Origin: Streptomyces sp. NBC_00376
GTDB taxonomy: Bacteria > Actinomycetota > Actinomycetes > Streptomycetales > Streptomycetaceae
Length of the DNA stretch: 64,000 bases
Assembly (NCBI RefSeq): GCF_036077095.1
Contig: NZ_CP107960.1
Location: forward strand, 2,790,001-2,854,000
Direction: 5' to 3'
Part shown: in pieces, positions 32,924-45,110 of the stretch
Layout: each line of letters starts with the position of its first letter
Position numbering within the stretch: the first letter of the stretch is position 1
Position numbers and translations under genes: made by a program
Notes under the pieces: model-generated
What the model was told of the DNA's origin: nothing
Databases searched by the model: none
What the model saw: only the letters and a program-made list of their open reading frames with translations

Positions 32924-33511
32924 ATGGTCAATCTGACACGTATCTACACGCGCACCGGCGACCAGGGCACCACCGCCCTCGGCGACATGAGCCGGACCGC
33001 CAAGACCGATCTGCGGATCTCCGCGTACGCCGACGCCAATGAGGCCAATGCCGTCATCGGTACCGCGATCGCGCTCGGGCAGCTCCCCGAGGACGTCGTG
33101 AAGGTCCTCGTCCGTGTGCAGAACGACCTGTTCGACGTGGGCGCGGACCTGTCGACCCCGGTCGTCGAGGACCCGGCGCTTCTAAAGAAAATGGTCCCGC
33201 CGCTGCGGGTGGAGCAGAGTTACGTCGACAAGCTGGAGGCGGACTGCGACCACTTCCTAGAGCAGCTGGAGAAGCTGCGCAGCTTCATCCTGCCGGGCGG
33301 CACCCCCGGGGCGGCGCTGCTGCACCAGGCGTGCACGGTGGTCCGGCGCGCGGAGCGGTCCACCTGGGCGGCGCTGGAGGTGCACGGCGAGGTGATGAAC
33401 GCGCTGACCGCGACGTATCTCAACCGGCTCTCCGACCTGCTGTTCATCCTCGCCAGGACGGCGAACAAGGAGGTCGGCGACGTGCTGTGGGTGCCGGGCG
33501 GCGAGCGGTAG
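32924..33511 (+). CDS. PduO-type cob(I)alamin adenosyltransferase
   Basis: This 195-residue protein starts MVNLTRIYTRTGDQGTTALG, the ATP-binding signature of the PduO/MMAB class. It continues with DANEANAVIG, VRVQNDLFDVGADLSTP, the signature FILPGGTPGAALLHQACTVV-type helix, and RRAERSTW. It makes adenosylcobalamin, the cofactor of methylmalonyl-CoA mutase, and so connects with meaB and mce at 12.7-15.5 kb. No Shine-Dalgarno sequence is present. The promoter region is occupied by the MITE. Confidence 0.95.
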   Translation: MVNLTRIYTRTGDQGTTALGDMSRTAKTDLRISAYADANEANAVIGTAIALGQLPEDVVKVLVRVQNDLFDVGADLSTPVVEDPALLKKMVPPLRVEQSYVDKLEADCDHFLEQLEKLRSFILPGGTPGAALLHQACTVVRRAERSTWAALEVHGEVMNALTATYLNRLSDLLFILARTANKEVGDVLWVPGGER

Positions 33512-33537
33512 CCGTCCCGGTCCGCGGACCGGGACGG
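33512..33537. terminator. 26-bp perfect palindrome between convergent genes
   Basis: CCGTCCCGGTCCG (33512-33524) is followed directly by its exact inverse complement (33525-33537). It begins one base after a stop codon and ends seven bases before the convergent stop at 33545, so it can serve both transcripts. Confidence 0.65.
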
Positions 33538-33544
33538 GCCGGGG

Positions 33545-34102
33545 TCACCTCGACGGCCCCGGCGCCGTCTTCGGCGCCGTCTTCGGGAACAGCGTGTAGC
33601 TCCCCGCGATGACCACGTTGAGCCCGATCACGAACAGCATCTTCTGCTGCCACGCCTGCAACGACGACACGTCGCCGTCCCCGCCCACGTACCAGACGGC
33701 CGCCTGGAGCAGCGCCAGCGCGGTCACCGCCGCGACCGTCCAGCGCGCCGCGACCTTCCACTCGTGCACCGCGCGCGCCATGCCGTACTTCGGCGGCTTC
33801 ACCGGCGGCGGGCCGCCCGCGAAGCGGTGCGCGACCCGGGCGTCGACCCAGCGGATCGTGGAGTGGCCGAGCCCCACCGTGAAGCCGATGTAGACCGCGG
33901 CGAGCCCGTGCTTCCAGTCGGGCTGAGCCCCGTTCTTCAGGTCGATGGCGGTCACCACCAGCAGTACGACCTCCAGCAGCGGCTCGCACAGCAGCACGGC
34001 CGCACCCAGCCTCGGTTTCTTCGCCAGGTACCGCAGCGCGAGCCCCGCGGCCAGCAGCACCCAGAAGGCGACTTCGCAGAGCACGATCAGTGTGACGATC
34101 AC
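33545..34102 (-). CDS. Integral membrane protein of unknown function
   Basis: This 185-residue protein has four hydrophobic segments: LIVLCEVAFWVLLAAGLAL, LLCEPLLEVVLLVVTAI, TVAAVTALALLQAAVWYV and KMLFVIGLNVVIAGSYTLF. They are separated by a charged central loop (RWVDARVAHRFAGG, then PPPVKPPKYG). AAAGGAGAG precedes the GTG at 34102. The position between the cobalamin adenosyltransferase and the chitinase sensor kinase gives no functional clue. Confidence 0.75.
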   Translation of the reverse strand: MIVTLIVLCEVAFWVLLAAGLALRYLAKKPRLGAAVLLCEPLLEVVLLVVTAIDLKNGAQPDWKHGLAAVYIGFTVGLGHSTIRWVDARVAHRFAGGPPPVKPPKYGMARAVHEWKVAARWTVAAVTALALLQAAVWYVGGDGDVSSLQAWQQKMLFVIGLNVVIAGSYTLFPKTAPKTAPGPSR

Positions 34103-34237
34103 GGCCCTCTCCTTTCCGTCTCCCCCAGCCTCCCGGCCGCCCGGCCCGGATTCGTCGTCTGCGATGACGAACCACGACTGCATCCTTCGATGTACTGGCA
34201 CCTCGCCCCTGGTACGGAGGTCCGGGCGCGGGCCGCC

Positions 34238-35449
34238 GTGTTGGATGGGAGGGTGCTCTCGCTTCCCCGGCCGCACCGCCACGACGTGCTCCTGGCGGTC
34301 ATCGGCCTCTTCGGCGGCCTCGTCCTGTGGACGCTCGGCCTGAACATCCAGGGCGACCGGACCTTCGTCGCCCCGTGGGTGTCCCTGCTGCCGCTCGCCG
34401 TCGTGTCGGCGCTCGAACTGGTCCGCCGGACCGCCCCGCAGACCGCCCTGGTCATCGGCACGCTCGCACTGGTCGCGGATCAGTTCACGGTCGGGAACCT
34501 GGCGACGGTGCTGATGTTCACGGACCTGATGTACGCGGCCGTGCTGTACGGGAAGCCGTCCGCCGCCCGCCGCATCCCGGTGACCACGTTCCTGATCACG
34601 ATCGCGGTCACCATCGGGTTCCTGGCCTGGTTCCGCGACGCCCAGGCACTGCTCATCGGCGTCGTCACCGCCATGGTCTCGTTCCTGCCCGCCATCACCG
34701 GGGTCAGCGTCCGCAACCACCGCGACGCCGCCGAGACGGCCCGGCTGCACGCCGAACAGACCGCGCTGCTGGCCGAGATGGACCGGGCCCAGGCGGTGAC
34801 CGCCGAGCGCACCCGAATGGCCCGCGAACTCCACGACATGGTGGCCAACCACCTGTCCGCGATCGCCATCCACTCCACCGCCGCGCTCTCCATCGACGAC
34901 CCGGCCACCTCCCGCGACGCGCTGGGGGTGATCCGGGAGAACAGCGTCGACGGGCTCGCCGAGATGCGGAGGCTGATCGGGCTGCTGCGTACCGGCGGCG
35001 GCACCCTGGAACCGTCCGCCTCGCCCACCCTCGCCTCGCTGGACGCCCTGCTGGAGCAGACCCGTACGAACGCCGCGTCGAGCGGCCTGACCTGTACGTT
35101 CGAGGACGAGCGGGGCGAGGGCGGCGCTCTGCCCACGCCGGTCGAGCTGGCCGCGTACCGGATCGTCCAGGAGTCCCTGACGAACGCGCTCAAGCATGCC
35201 GCGCCCGGCCCGGTCACGGTGCGGCTCGGGCAGTCCGGGCAGCTGCTCACGGTGGAGGTCAGCAGTGTGTTCGGGGACCGTCCCGGGCCGCGCGCACCCG
35301 GCTCGGGGGCCGGTCTGGTGGGGATGCGGGAGCGGGTGGCGCTGCTGGGCGGCGCGATCGAGGCCGGTCCGTCAACCACCGGCGACGGTACGAAGATCTG
35401 GCGGGTACGGGCCGAACTGCCCGTGGAGGAAGGGGCGTCGAGGACATGA
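34238..35449 (+). CDS. chiS: ChiS-like sensor histidine kinase for chitinase expression
   Basis: This kinase of about 403 residues belongs to the NarL/DesK class. Five or six TM segments (about 12-150) are followed by a HisKA_3 box with H199 in ARELHDMVANHLSAIA and an HATPase with AAYRIVQESLTNALKHA and GAGLVGMRERVALLGG. Its order with the response regulator and a secreted GH18 chitinase matches chiS-chiR-chiC of S. coelicolor. The start is uncertain; GTG 34238, GTG 34253 and ATG 34190 are all in frame. ATGA overlap couples it to chiR. The signal is thought to be chitin-derived sugars or related stimuli. Confidence 0.85.
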   Translation: MLDGRVLSLPRPHRHDVLLAVIGLFGGLVLWTLGLNIQGDRTFVAPWVSLLPLAVVSALELVRRTAPQTALVIGTLALVADQFTVGNLATVLMFTDLMYAAVLYGKPSAARRIPVTTFLITIAVTIGFLAWFRDAQALLIGVVTAMVSFLPAITGVSVRNHRDAAETARLHAEQTALLAEMDRAQAVTAERTRMARELHDMVANHLSAIAIHSTAALSIDDPATSRDALGVIRENSVDGLAEMRRLIGLLRTGGGTLEPSASPTLASLDALLEQTRTNAASSGLTCTFEDERGEGGALPTPVELAAYRIVQESLTNALKHAAPGPVTVRLGQSGQLLTVEVSSVFGDRPGPRAPGSGAGLVGMRERVALLGGAIEAGPSTTGDGTKIWRVRAELPVEEGASRT

Positions 35450-36096
35450 CGATCCGGGTTGTGGTCGCCGAGGACCAGTCGGCCGTCCGGGCGGGGCTGG
35501 TGCTGATTCTGCGCAGCGCCCCCGACATCGAGGTCGTGGGCGAGGCCGGGGACGGCGAGGAGGCGGTGCGCCTGGCCCGCGAGCTGCGGCCGGACCTGGT
35601 GCTGATGGATATTCAGATGCCGCGGCTGGACGGGGTGTCGGCGACCGGGCAGGTGGTGGCCGAACGGCTCGCGGACGTGCTGGTGCTGACCACGTTCGAT
35701 CTGGACGAGTACGTCTTCGGGGCGCTGCGGGCGGGGGCCGCGGGCTTCCTGCTGAAGAACACCGACGCGCGCGATCTGCTCGACGCCGTACGGACGGTGG
35801 CACGCGGCGAGGGGCTGATCGCCCCGGCCGTGACGCGCAGGCTGATCGCCGAGTTCGCCGGGGCTTCTCCCGTACGGCCGGCGAACGCGCCCGACCCCGC
35901 GGTGCTGGACGCGCTCACCCGGCGGGAGCGGGAGGTTCTGGGCTGCCTCGGCGAGGGCCTGTCGAACGCCGAGATCGCGGTCCGGCTCTCCGTGGCGGAG
36001 GCGACGGTGAAGACCCATGTGAGCAGGCTGCTGGGCAAGCTGGAACTGCGCAGCCGGGTCCAGGCGGCGGTGCTCGCACAGGAATTGGGAGTCTGA
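35446..36096 (+). CDS. chiR: ChiR-like LuxR/NarL-type response regulator
   Basis: This 216-residue protein has a receiver domain with D55 in LVLMDIQMPRLDG and a C-terminal LuxR-type helix-turn-helix: LTRREREVLGCLGEGLSNAE, then VAEATVKTHVSRLLGKL. The ATG overlaps the chiS stop. The chitinase gene starts 170 bp downstream behind two TTGGTCCAGACCT repeats, the expected ChiR-dependent control region from work on Streptomyces chitinase promoters. Confidence 0.9.
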   Translation: MTIRVVVAEDQSAVRAGLVLILRSAPDIEVVGEAGDGEEAVRLARELRPDLVLMDIQMPRLDGVSATGQVVAERLADVLVLTTFDLDEYVFGALRAGAAGFLLKNTDARDLLDAVRTVARGEGLIAPAVTRRLIAEFAGASPVRPANAPDPAVLDALTRREREVLGCLGEGLSNAEIAVRLSVAEATVKTHVSRLLGKLELRSRVQAAVLAQELGV

Positions 36097-36113
36097 AGGT
36101 TTAGTCGCGAACT

Positions 36114-36156
36114 TTGGTCCAGACCTCTTGACGATTGGTCCAGACCTTCCTAATCT
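36114..36156 (+). promoter_or_regulatory. chiC promoter with paired direct repeats
   Basis: TTGGTCCAGACCT occurs at 36114-36126 and 36135-36147, exactly 21 bp apart. TTGACG (36128-36133) and TAATCT (36151-36156) form a 17-bp-spaced promoter, so one repeat lies just upstream of the -35 and the other in the spacer. Such 12-bp repeats are the known hallmark of Streptomyces chitinase promoters. Confidence 0.85.
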
Positions 36157-36266
36157 CACCGAACACACTGCGGTGAGCACGCCATGACAAGGCGGGCTCA
36201 GGGCGGCGCAGGGTTTGCAGTCCACGGACCACCCCCGATTGTCCGGACCTCACCCGAGGAGCACCG

Positions 36267-38144
<1,878 letters not shown>

Positions 38145-38199
38145 CCCTCACGGTCTGAGGCAACCCCCCACCAGCACCACGCACCACCCCGGAAAGCAG

Positions 38200-38236
38200 C
38201 CGGGGAGACGGGTCCGCCCCCCGTCTCCCCGGTTTT
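38200..38236 (+). terminator. Intrinsic terminator of chiC
   Basis: A 13-bp perfect stem (CCGGGGAGACGGG at 38200-38212 with 38220-38232) with a 7-nt loop is followed by TTTT at 38233-38236. It lies 56 bp past the chitinase stop. Confidence 0.85.
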
Positions 38237-38266
38237 CCGTGTTCTGGGCCGCGCTGAGCGCTCGTC

Positions 38267-38719
38267 CTAAGCCACGTTGACCCGCTGGCCGGGCGGAGCC
38301 GCCTCCAGCCAGGCGAGGAATCCGGTCAGCGCGTCGTCGCTCATGGCCAGCTCCAGGCGGGTCTCCCCGTGGAGACAGCCGAGCACCACGGCGTCGGAGA
38401 GCAGCGCCAGCTCCTCCTCGCCCTCGGGCAGCCGCCGGGCAACCACCTCGATCGCGGAACGCTCCAGGACCCGGCGGGGTCGAGGAGCGTAGGAGAAGAC
38501 GCGGAACCAGTTGATCCGGTCCTCGCTGTACCGGGCGACCCCGTAGACCCAGCCCTTGCCCGAGAGATCGGGCTCCTCGGACACGTTCCATCGCAGGCTG
38601 CAGTCGAAGGTCCCGCCGGAGCGCTGAATCAGCCGCCGGCGCAGACCGAAGAAGAAGAGTCCGATCAGGACCAGTGCGACGAGCAGCCCGCCCACCCACA
38701 GCGCGAGGAACATCTCCAC
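38267..38719 (-). CDS. DUF2550 single-pass membrane protein
   Basis: This 150-residue protein has one N-terminal TM helix (LALWVGGLLVALVLIGLFFF) followed by a basic stretch and a cytoplasmic domain containing GTFDCSLRW, GWVYGVARYSEDRINWFRVF and GCLHGETRLELAMSDDALTG. This is the DUF2550 family, found next to atpC throughout actinobacteria. The GTG at 38719 or the ATG two codons later may be the start. It is separated from the ATP synthase operon by a hairpin at 38779-38830, so it probably has its own promoter. Function is unknown. Confidence 0.85.
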   Translation of the reverse strand: MEMFLALWVGGLLVALVLIGLFFFGLRRRLIQRSGGTFDCSLRWNVSEEPDLSGKGWVYGVARYSEDRINWFRVFSYAPRPRRVLERSAIEVVARRLPEGEEELALLSDAVVLGCLHGETRLELAMSDDALTGFLAWLEAAPPGQRVNVA

Positions 38720-38778
38720 CGACCTCCTCGCGTCGTCGAGTAACGGATACCACCAGAACTACAACCGCACCTGCATCG

Positions 38779-38830
38779 CCTCAGCCGCGACACGGTCTGG
38801 AGTGGTCTCCAGCTCGGGCCGCGGCTGAGG
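38779..38830 (-). terminator. Nested hairpin after the atp operon
   Basis: The outer arms CCTCAGCCGCG (38779-38789) and CGCGGCTGAGG (38820-38830) are perfect over 11 bp. An inner stem, CTGGAG-TGGT-CTCCAG, lies in the loop. It is located just after atpC on the minus strand and before the DUF2550 gene. Confidence 0.6.
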
Positions 38831-38846
38831 GTAAAGCTACGTGGTA

Positions 38847-38866
38847 GCGGTGCGCTAGCGCACCGC
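38847..38866. other. 20-bp perfect palindrome across the atpC stop codon
   Basis: GCGGTGCGCT (38847-38856) is followed directly by its inverse complement (38857-38866), so the TAG stop of atpC lies at the centre. It could be part of the operon's 3'-end structure or a protein-binding site. Confidence 0.6.
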
Positions 38867-39229
38867 CACCGCACGCAGTCGGACTTCGGCGCGCCGCTCG
38901 GAGGCAGCGTCCGTGTCCGACTTCGCGCGCTCCAGCGCACGCTCGGCGCGCTGGACATCGATCTCGTCCGCCAGCTCCGCGATCTCGGCGAGCAGCGAGA
39001 GCTTGTCGTCCGCGAACGAGATGAAACCGCCGTGCACAGCGGCGACCACGGTCCGGCCGTCGCTCGTACGGATCGTCACCGGGCCCGATTCCAGCACACC
39101 CAGAAGCGGCTGGTGACCGGGCATGACGCCGATGTCGCCGGACGTGGTGCGCGCGACGACCAGGGTGGCCTCGCCGGACCAGACACTGCGGTCCGCGGCG
39201 ACCAGCTCGACGTGCAGCTCAGCAGCCAA
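38855..39229 (-). CDS. atpC: ATP synthase F1 epsilon subunit
   Basis: This 124-residue protein has an N-terminal beta-sandwich ([20 protein letters not shown], then [16 protein letters not shown]) and a short helical C-terminal hairpin ([15 protein letters not shown]). The subunit links the rotor to the c-ring and inhibits ATP hydrolysis. The start is TTG at 39229, preceded by AGGAGCC. It is the last gene of the atpBEFHAGDC operon, 110 bp after atpD. Confidence 0.96.
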   Translation of the reverse strand: MAAELHVELVAADRSVWSGEATLVVARTTSGDIGVMPGHQPLLGVLESGPVTIRTSDGRTVVAAVHGGFISFADDKLSLLAEIAELADEIDVQRAERALERAKSDTDAASERRAEVRLRAVAVR

Positions 39230-39339
39230 GGGTGGCTCCTCGGGTCACCACCCGGCCGTTCGAGCCGGGTGTTGGGTCAATTCTACGGGGCGTGGTGAGG
39301 GGGACGGGACACACCCGCCCCCCTCGGTGAGCCAGGGGC

Positions 39340-41696
<2,357 letters not shown>

Positions 41697-41699
41697 CGA

Positions 41700-43271
41700 T
41701 CAGCCCTCGCCCAGGAGCTTGCCGTCCGAGGTCTCGAACTGCTGCTTGAAGGCGGCGACGGCGTCGGCGACCGACTGCAGCGTGTCGTCCGACATCTTGG
41801 CGCCCTCGGCGATGCTGGTCAGGAGGTCCTTGCGCTCACGGCGCAGGTACTCCAGCAGCTCGCTCTCGAAGCGACGGATGTCCTCGACCGGGACGTCGTC
41901 CATCTTGCCGGTGGTGCCGGCCCAGATGGAGACGACCTGCTCCTCGACCGGGTACGGGGAGTACTGCGGCTGCTTCAGCAGCTCGACCATGCGCTTACCG
42001 CGCTCCAGCGACGCCTTCGAGGCCGCGTCCAGGTCGGAACCGAAGGCGGCGAACGCCTCCAGCTCGCGGTACTGGGCGAGGTCCACGCGGAGACGGCCGG
42101 AGACCTGGCGCATCGCCTTGTGCTGGGCGGAGCCACCGACGCGGGAGACCGAGATACCGACGTTCAGGGCCGGACGCTGGCCGGCGTTGAACAGGTCGGA
42201 CTCCAGGAAGCACTGGCCGTCGGTGATGGAGATGACGTTGGTCGGGATGAACGCCGACACGTCGTTCGCCTTGGTCTCGACGATCGGGAGGCCCGTCATC
42301 GAACCGGCACCCATGTCGTCGGAGAGCTTCGCGCAGCGCTCCAGCAGACGCGAGTGGAGGTAGAAGACGTCGCCCGGGTAGGCCTCACGGCCCGGCGGAC
42401 GGCGCAGCAGAAGCGACACGGCGCGGTAGGCGTCGGCCTGCTTCGAGAGGTCGTCGAAGATGATCAGGACGTGCTTGCCCTGGTACATCCAGTGCTGACC
42501 GATGGCCGAACCGGTGTACGGCGCAAGGTACTTGAAGCCGGCCGGGTCGGACGCCGGGGCGGCGACGATGGTCGTGTACTCGAGCGCGCCGGCCTCTTCG
42601 AGGGCACCGCGCACGGAGGCGATGGTGGAGCCCTTCTGACCGATGGCGACGTAGATGCAGCGCACCTGCTTGTTCACGTCGCCCGAGCGCCAGTTGTCGC
42701 GCTGGTTGATGATCGTGTCGACGGCCAGAGCGGTCTTACCCGTCTGACGGTCACCAATGATCAGCTGACGCTGGCCGCGGCCGATCGGCACCATGGCGTC
42801 GACGGCCTTGTAGCCGGTCTGCATCGGCTCGTGCACCGACTTACGGACCATGACGCCAGGGGCCTGCAGCTCGAGGGCGCGGCGGCTGTCGGTCGCGATC
42901 TCGCCGAGACCGTCGATCGGGTTGCCGAGCGGGTCGACGACGCGGCCGAGGTAACCCTCGCCGACGCCGACGGAGAGCACCTCACCGGTGCGCTGCACCG
43001 GCTGGCCCTCTTCGATGCCGCTGAACTCGCCGAGGACGATCGCACCGATCTCGCGCTCCTCGAGGTTGAGGGCGAGACCGAGGGTGCCGTCCTCGAACTT
43101 CAGCAGCTCGTTCGCCATGGCCGAGGGAAGACCCTCGACCTTCGCGATGCCGTCGCCGGCAACGCTGACCGTACCGACCTCCTCGCGCGAGGCCGCGTCC
43201 GGCTTGTACGACTGGACAAAGTTCTCCAGCGCGTCCCGGATCTCCTCCGGCCGGATCGTGAGCTCCGCCAT
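41700..43271 (-). CDS. atpA: ATP synthase F1 alpha subunit
   Basis: This 523-residue non-catalytic nucleotide-binding subunit starts [20 protein letters not shown] and has P-loop [28 protein letters not shown], and the Arg-finger region [15 protein letters not shown] 43271 is chosen by family start. An in-frame upstream extension runs through the intercistronic hairpin and is rejected. A 138-bp gap with two hairpins separates it from atpH. Confidence 0.98.
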   Translation of the reverse strand: MAELTIRPEEIRDALENFVQSYKPDAASREEVGTVSVAGDGIAKVEGLPSAMANELLKFEDGTLGLALNLEEREIGAIVLGEFSGIEEGQPVQRTGEVLSVGVGEGYLGRVVDPLGNPIDGLGEIATDSRRALELQAPGVMVRKSVHEPMQTGYKAVDAMVPIGRGQRQLIIGDRQTGKTALAVDTIINQRDNWRSGDVNKQVRCIYVAIGQKGSTIASVRGALEEAGALEYTTIVAAPASDPAGFKYLAPYTGSAIGQHWMYQGKHVLIIFDDLSKQADAYRAVSLLLRRPPGREAYPGDVFYLHSRLLERCAKLSDDMGAGSMTGLPIVETKANDVSAFIPTNVISITDGQCFLESDLFNAGQRPALNVGISVSRVGGSAQHKAMRQVSGRLRVDLAQYRELEAFAAFGSDLDAASKASLERGKRMVELLKQPQYSPYPVEEQVVSIWAGTTGKMDDVPVEDIRRFESELLEYLRRERKDLLTSIAEGAKMSDDTLQSVADAVAAFKQQFETSDGKLLGEG

Positions 43272-43318
43272 CTGGGTTCCCTGCTCTCCTTGTTGGGCCC
43301 GAAGTTTCTTAAGGGGGT

Positions 43319-43373
43319 CTGGGGGCCGACCCCCAGGAATCTTCTGCAATTTCTGCACGGCCCAACCGGGCCG
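43319..43373 (-). other. Two hairpins between atpH and atpA
   Basis: CTGGGGG-CCGA-CCCCCAG (43319-43336) and CGGCCC-AACC-GGGCCG (43358-43373) lie in the only sizeable gap between F1 genes other than that before atpC. Such structures could mark an mRNA processing site or adjust the large alpha-to-delta subunit ratio. Confidence 0.5.
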
Positions 43374-43409
43374 CTGGTCTTGCTCTGTTCTGTTGCTGCG
43401 CTGCGTCGG

Positions 43410-44225
43410 TCAGCCGGCCATGCGTCGGGTCGCCTCTTCGAGGCGCTCCGAGATGGTGCCGTTGATGACCTCGTCGCCGACCCGCACCGCGATCCCGCCG
43501 AGGACCGTGGGGTCCACATCGAGGTTCAGGTGCATCGGGCGGCCGTAGATCTTCGCCAGCGCGGCGCCGAGGCGCTGCTTCTGCCGATCACTGAGCGGCA
43601 CTGCCGAGGTGACCACGGCGACCATGCGCTCCCGGCGCTCCGCGGCCAGCTTGGAGAGGGACTCGAGTCCCTCTTCCAGGCTACGTCCACGCGGCTGGGT
43701 GACAAGACGCGTGATGAGGCGCTCGGTGGCGGGCCGTGCCTTGCCGCCGAGCAGGCTGTGCAGCAGCTGCCTCTTGGCGGACGCGGACGCGGACCGTTCG
43801 GTGAGCGCGGCGCGCAGCCCCTTGTCGGAGGCGACGATCCGGCCGAACCTGAACAGCTCGTCCTCGACGTCGTCGAGGTCTCCGCTGCGCTGGGCGGCGG
43901 TGAGGTCTGCGATGTTCGCCAGTTCCTCGACCGAGTCGACCAGGTCGCGCGACTGCGACCAGCGGGAGCGGACCATGCCGGAGACCAGGTCGACGGTCTC
44001 GCCGCCCACCTGACCGCGCAGCAGTCGTCCGGCCAGCTCCGCCCGGGCCTCGCCGGCCTGCGACGGGTCGGTCAGGACCCGCCGCAGTGAGACCTCGCGC
44101 TGGAGCAGCGCCGTCACGGCGGCCAGCTCCTCGGCGAGCTTCGCCGCGTCGACCGACGTGTTGTCGGTCAGCGCGTCGAGCGACTCACGTGCGGCAGCCA
44201 GTGCCTCGCGGCTCGCGCCGTTCAT
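43410..44225 (-). CDS. atpH: ATP synthase F1 delta subunit
   Basis: This 271-residue OSCP/delta subunit has a helical N-terminal domain longer than in E. coli (177 residues), as is usual for actinobacteria. Its C-terminal signature is LGAALAKIYGRPMHLNLDVD, then PTVLGGIAVRVGDEVINGTI. It joins F1 to the peripheral stalk. The ATG overlaps the atpF stop (ATGA). Confidence 0.96.
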   Translation of the reverse strand: MNGASREALAAARESLDALTDNTSVDAAKLAEELAAVTALLQREVSLRRVLTDPSQAGEARAELAGRLLRGQVGGETVDLVSGMVRSRWSQSRDLVDSVEELANIADLTAAQRSGDLDDVEDELFRFGRIVASDKGLRAALTERSASASAKRQLLHSLLGGKARPATERLITRLVTQPRGRSLEEGLESLSKLAAERRERMVAVVTSAVPLSDRQKQRLGAALAKIYGRPMHLNLDVDPTVLGGIAVRVGDEVINGTISERLEEATRRMAG

Positions 44226-44767
44226 CGGACAGCCTCGGCCTTCGCCTCGAGCTCGTCGAGGAAACGGTCGACGGTGCCGCTCTGCCGGGCGTGGTCCTCG
44301 AGGGACTCGCCGACGAGCTTGCCGGCCAGGTCGGTGGCGAGTTTGCCCACGTCCTGACGCAGCGCGGAGGCCGCGGCCTTGCGGTCGGCCTCGATCTGGG
44401 CGTGACCGGCAGCGATGATCTCCTCGCGCTGCCGCTGGCCTTCCGCCCGCATCTCCTGCAGGATCACAGCGCCCTGCTCCTGCGCCTCCTGGCGCAGACG
44501 CGCGGCTTCGTGGCGGGCCTCGGCGAGCTGGGCCTTGTACTGCTCAAGGACGCTCTGGGCCTCGGTCTGGGCCGCATCGGCCTTCTCGATACCGCCTTCG
44601 ATGGCCTCGCGACGCTCTTCCAGAACCTTGTTGATGTTCGGGAGGAGCTTCTTGGCGAGGAAGCCGAAGACGATGACGAAGGCGATGAAGCCAATGACGA
44701 GCTCAGGAATCGGCGGGATGAGCGGGTTTTCCGGCTTCTCCGCCGCGAGCTGAACCAGGGGGTTCAA
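44222..44767 (-). CDS. atpF: ATP synthase Fo b subunit
   Basis: This 181-residue subunit has one N-terminal TM helix (ELVIGFIAFVIVFGFLAKKL) followed by a long charged helix (ERREAIEGGIEKADAAQTEA onward) forming the peripheral stalk. The start is TTG at 44767, preceded by GGAAGG with 7-nt spacing. It overlaps atpH by four bases. Confidence 0.96.
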   Translation of the reverse strand: MNPLVQLAAEKPENPLIPPIPELVIGFIAFVIVFGFLAKKLLPNINKVLEERREAIEGGIEKADAAQTEAQSVLEQYKAQLAEARHEAARLRQEAQEQGAVILQEMRAEGQRQREEIIAAGHAQIEADRKAAASALRQDVGKLATDLAGKLVGESLEDHARQSGTVDRFLDELEAKAEAVR

Positions 44768-44804
44768 GTCAGTGCCTTCCGTCGAATGGTCTGTTCGCGA
44801 CCCG

Positions 44805-45038
44805 TCAGGAGGTCGGGTACACGAACGGCATGACCAGACCGATCAGGGCAAGCGCCTCACAGAAGGCGAAGCCGAGGATCTGGTTGGCGCGGATCAGGCC
44901 GGCAGCCTCGGGCTGACGGGCGAGAGCCTGGGTGCCGTTACCGAAGATGATGCCGACGCCGACGCCGGGGCCGATGGCGGACAGGCCATAACCGACGGAG
45001 CTGAGGGAACCGGTGACGGCGGCAAGGGTCTGGGACAT
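44805..45038 (-). CDS. atpE: ATP synthase Fo c subunit
   Basis: This 77-residue hairpin of two TM helices has a Gly-rich first helix (GLSAIGPGVGVGIIFGNGTQ) and loop RQPE. The proton-binding Glu is E61 in FAFCEALALIGLV. Glu in an otherwise H+-type helix indicates proton coupling. It forms the rotor ring and lies between atpB and atpF. Confidence 0.98.
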   Translation of the reverse strand: MSQTLAAVTGSLSSVGYGLSAIGPGVGVGIIFGNGTQALARQPEAAGLIRANQILGFAFCEALALIGLVMPFVYPTS

Positions 45039-45110
45039 GCCAGTTCTTCCTTCTCTTTCACGGACCGGCGGGGGTTGGCCACCGGACGACTGGGGGTATG
45101 GGAGGCGCGA

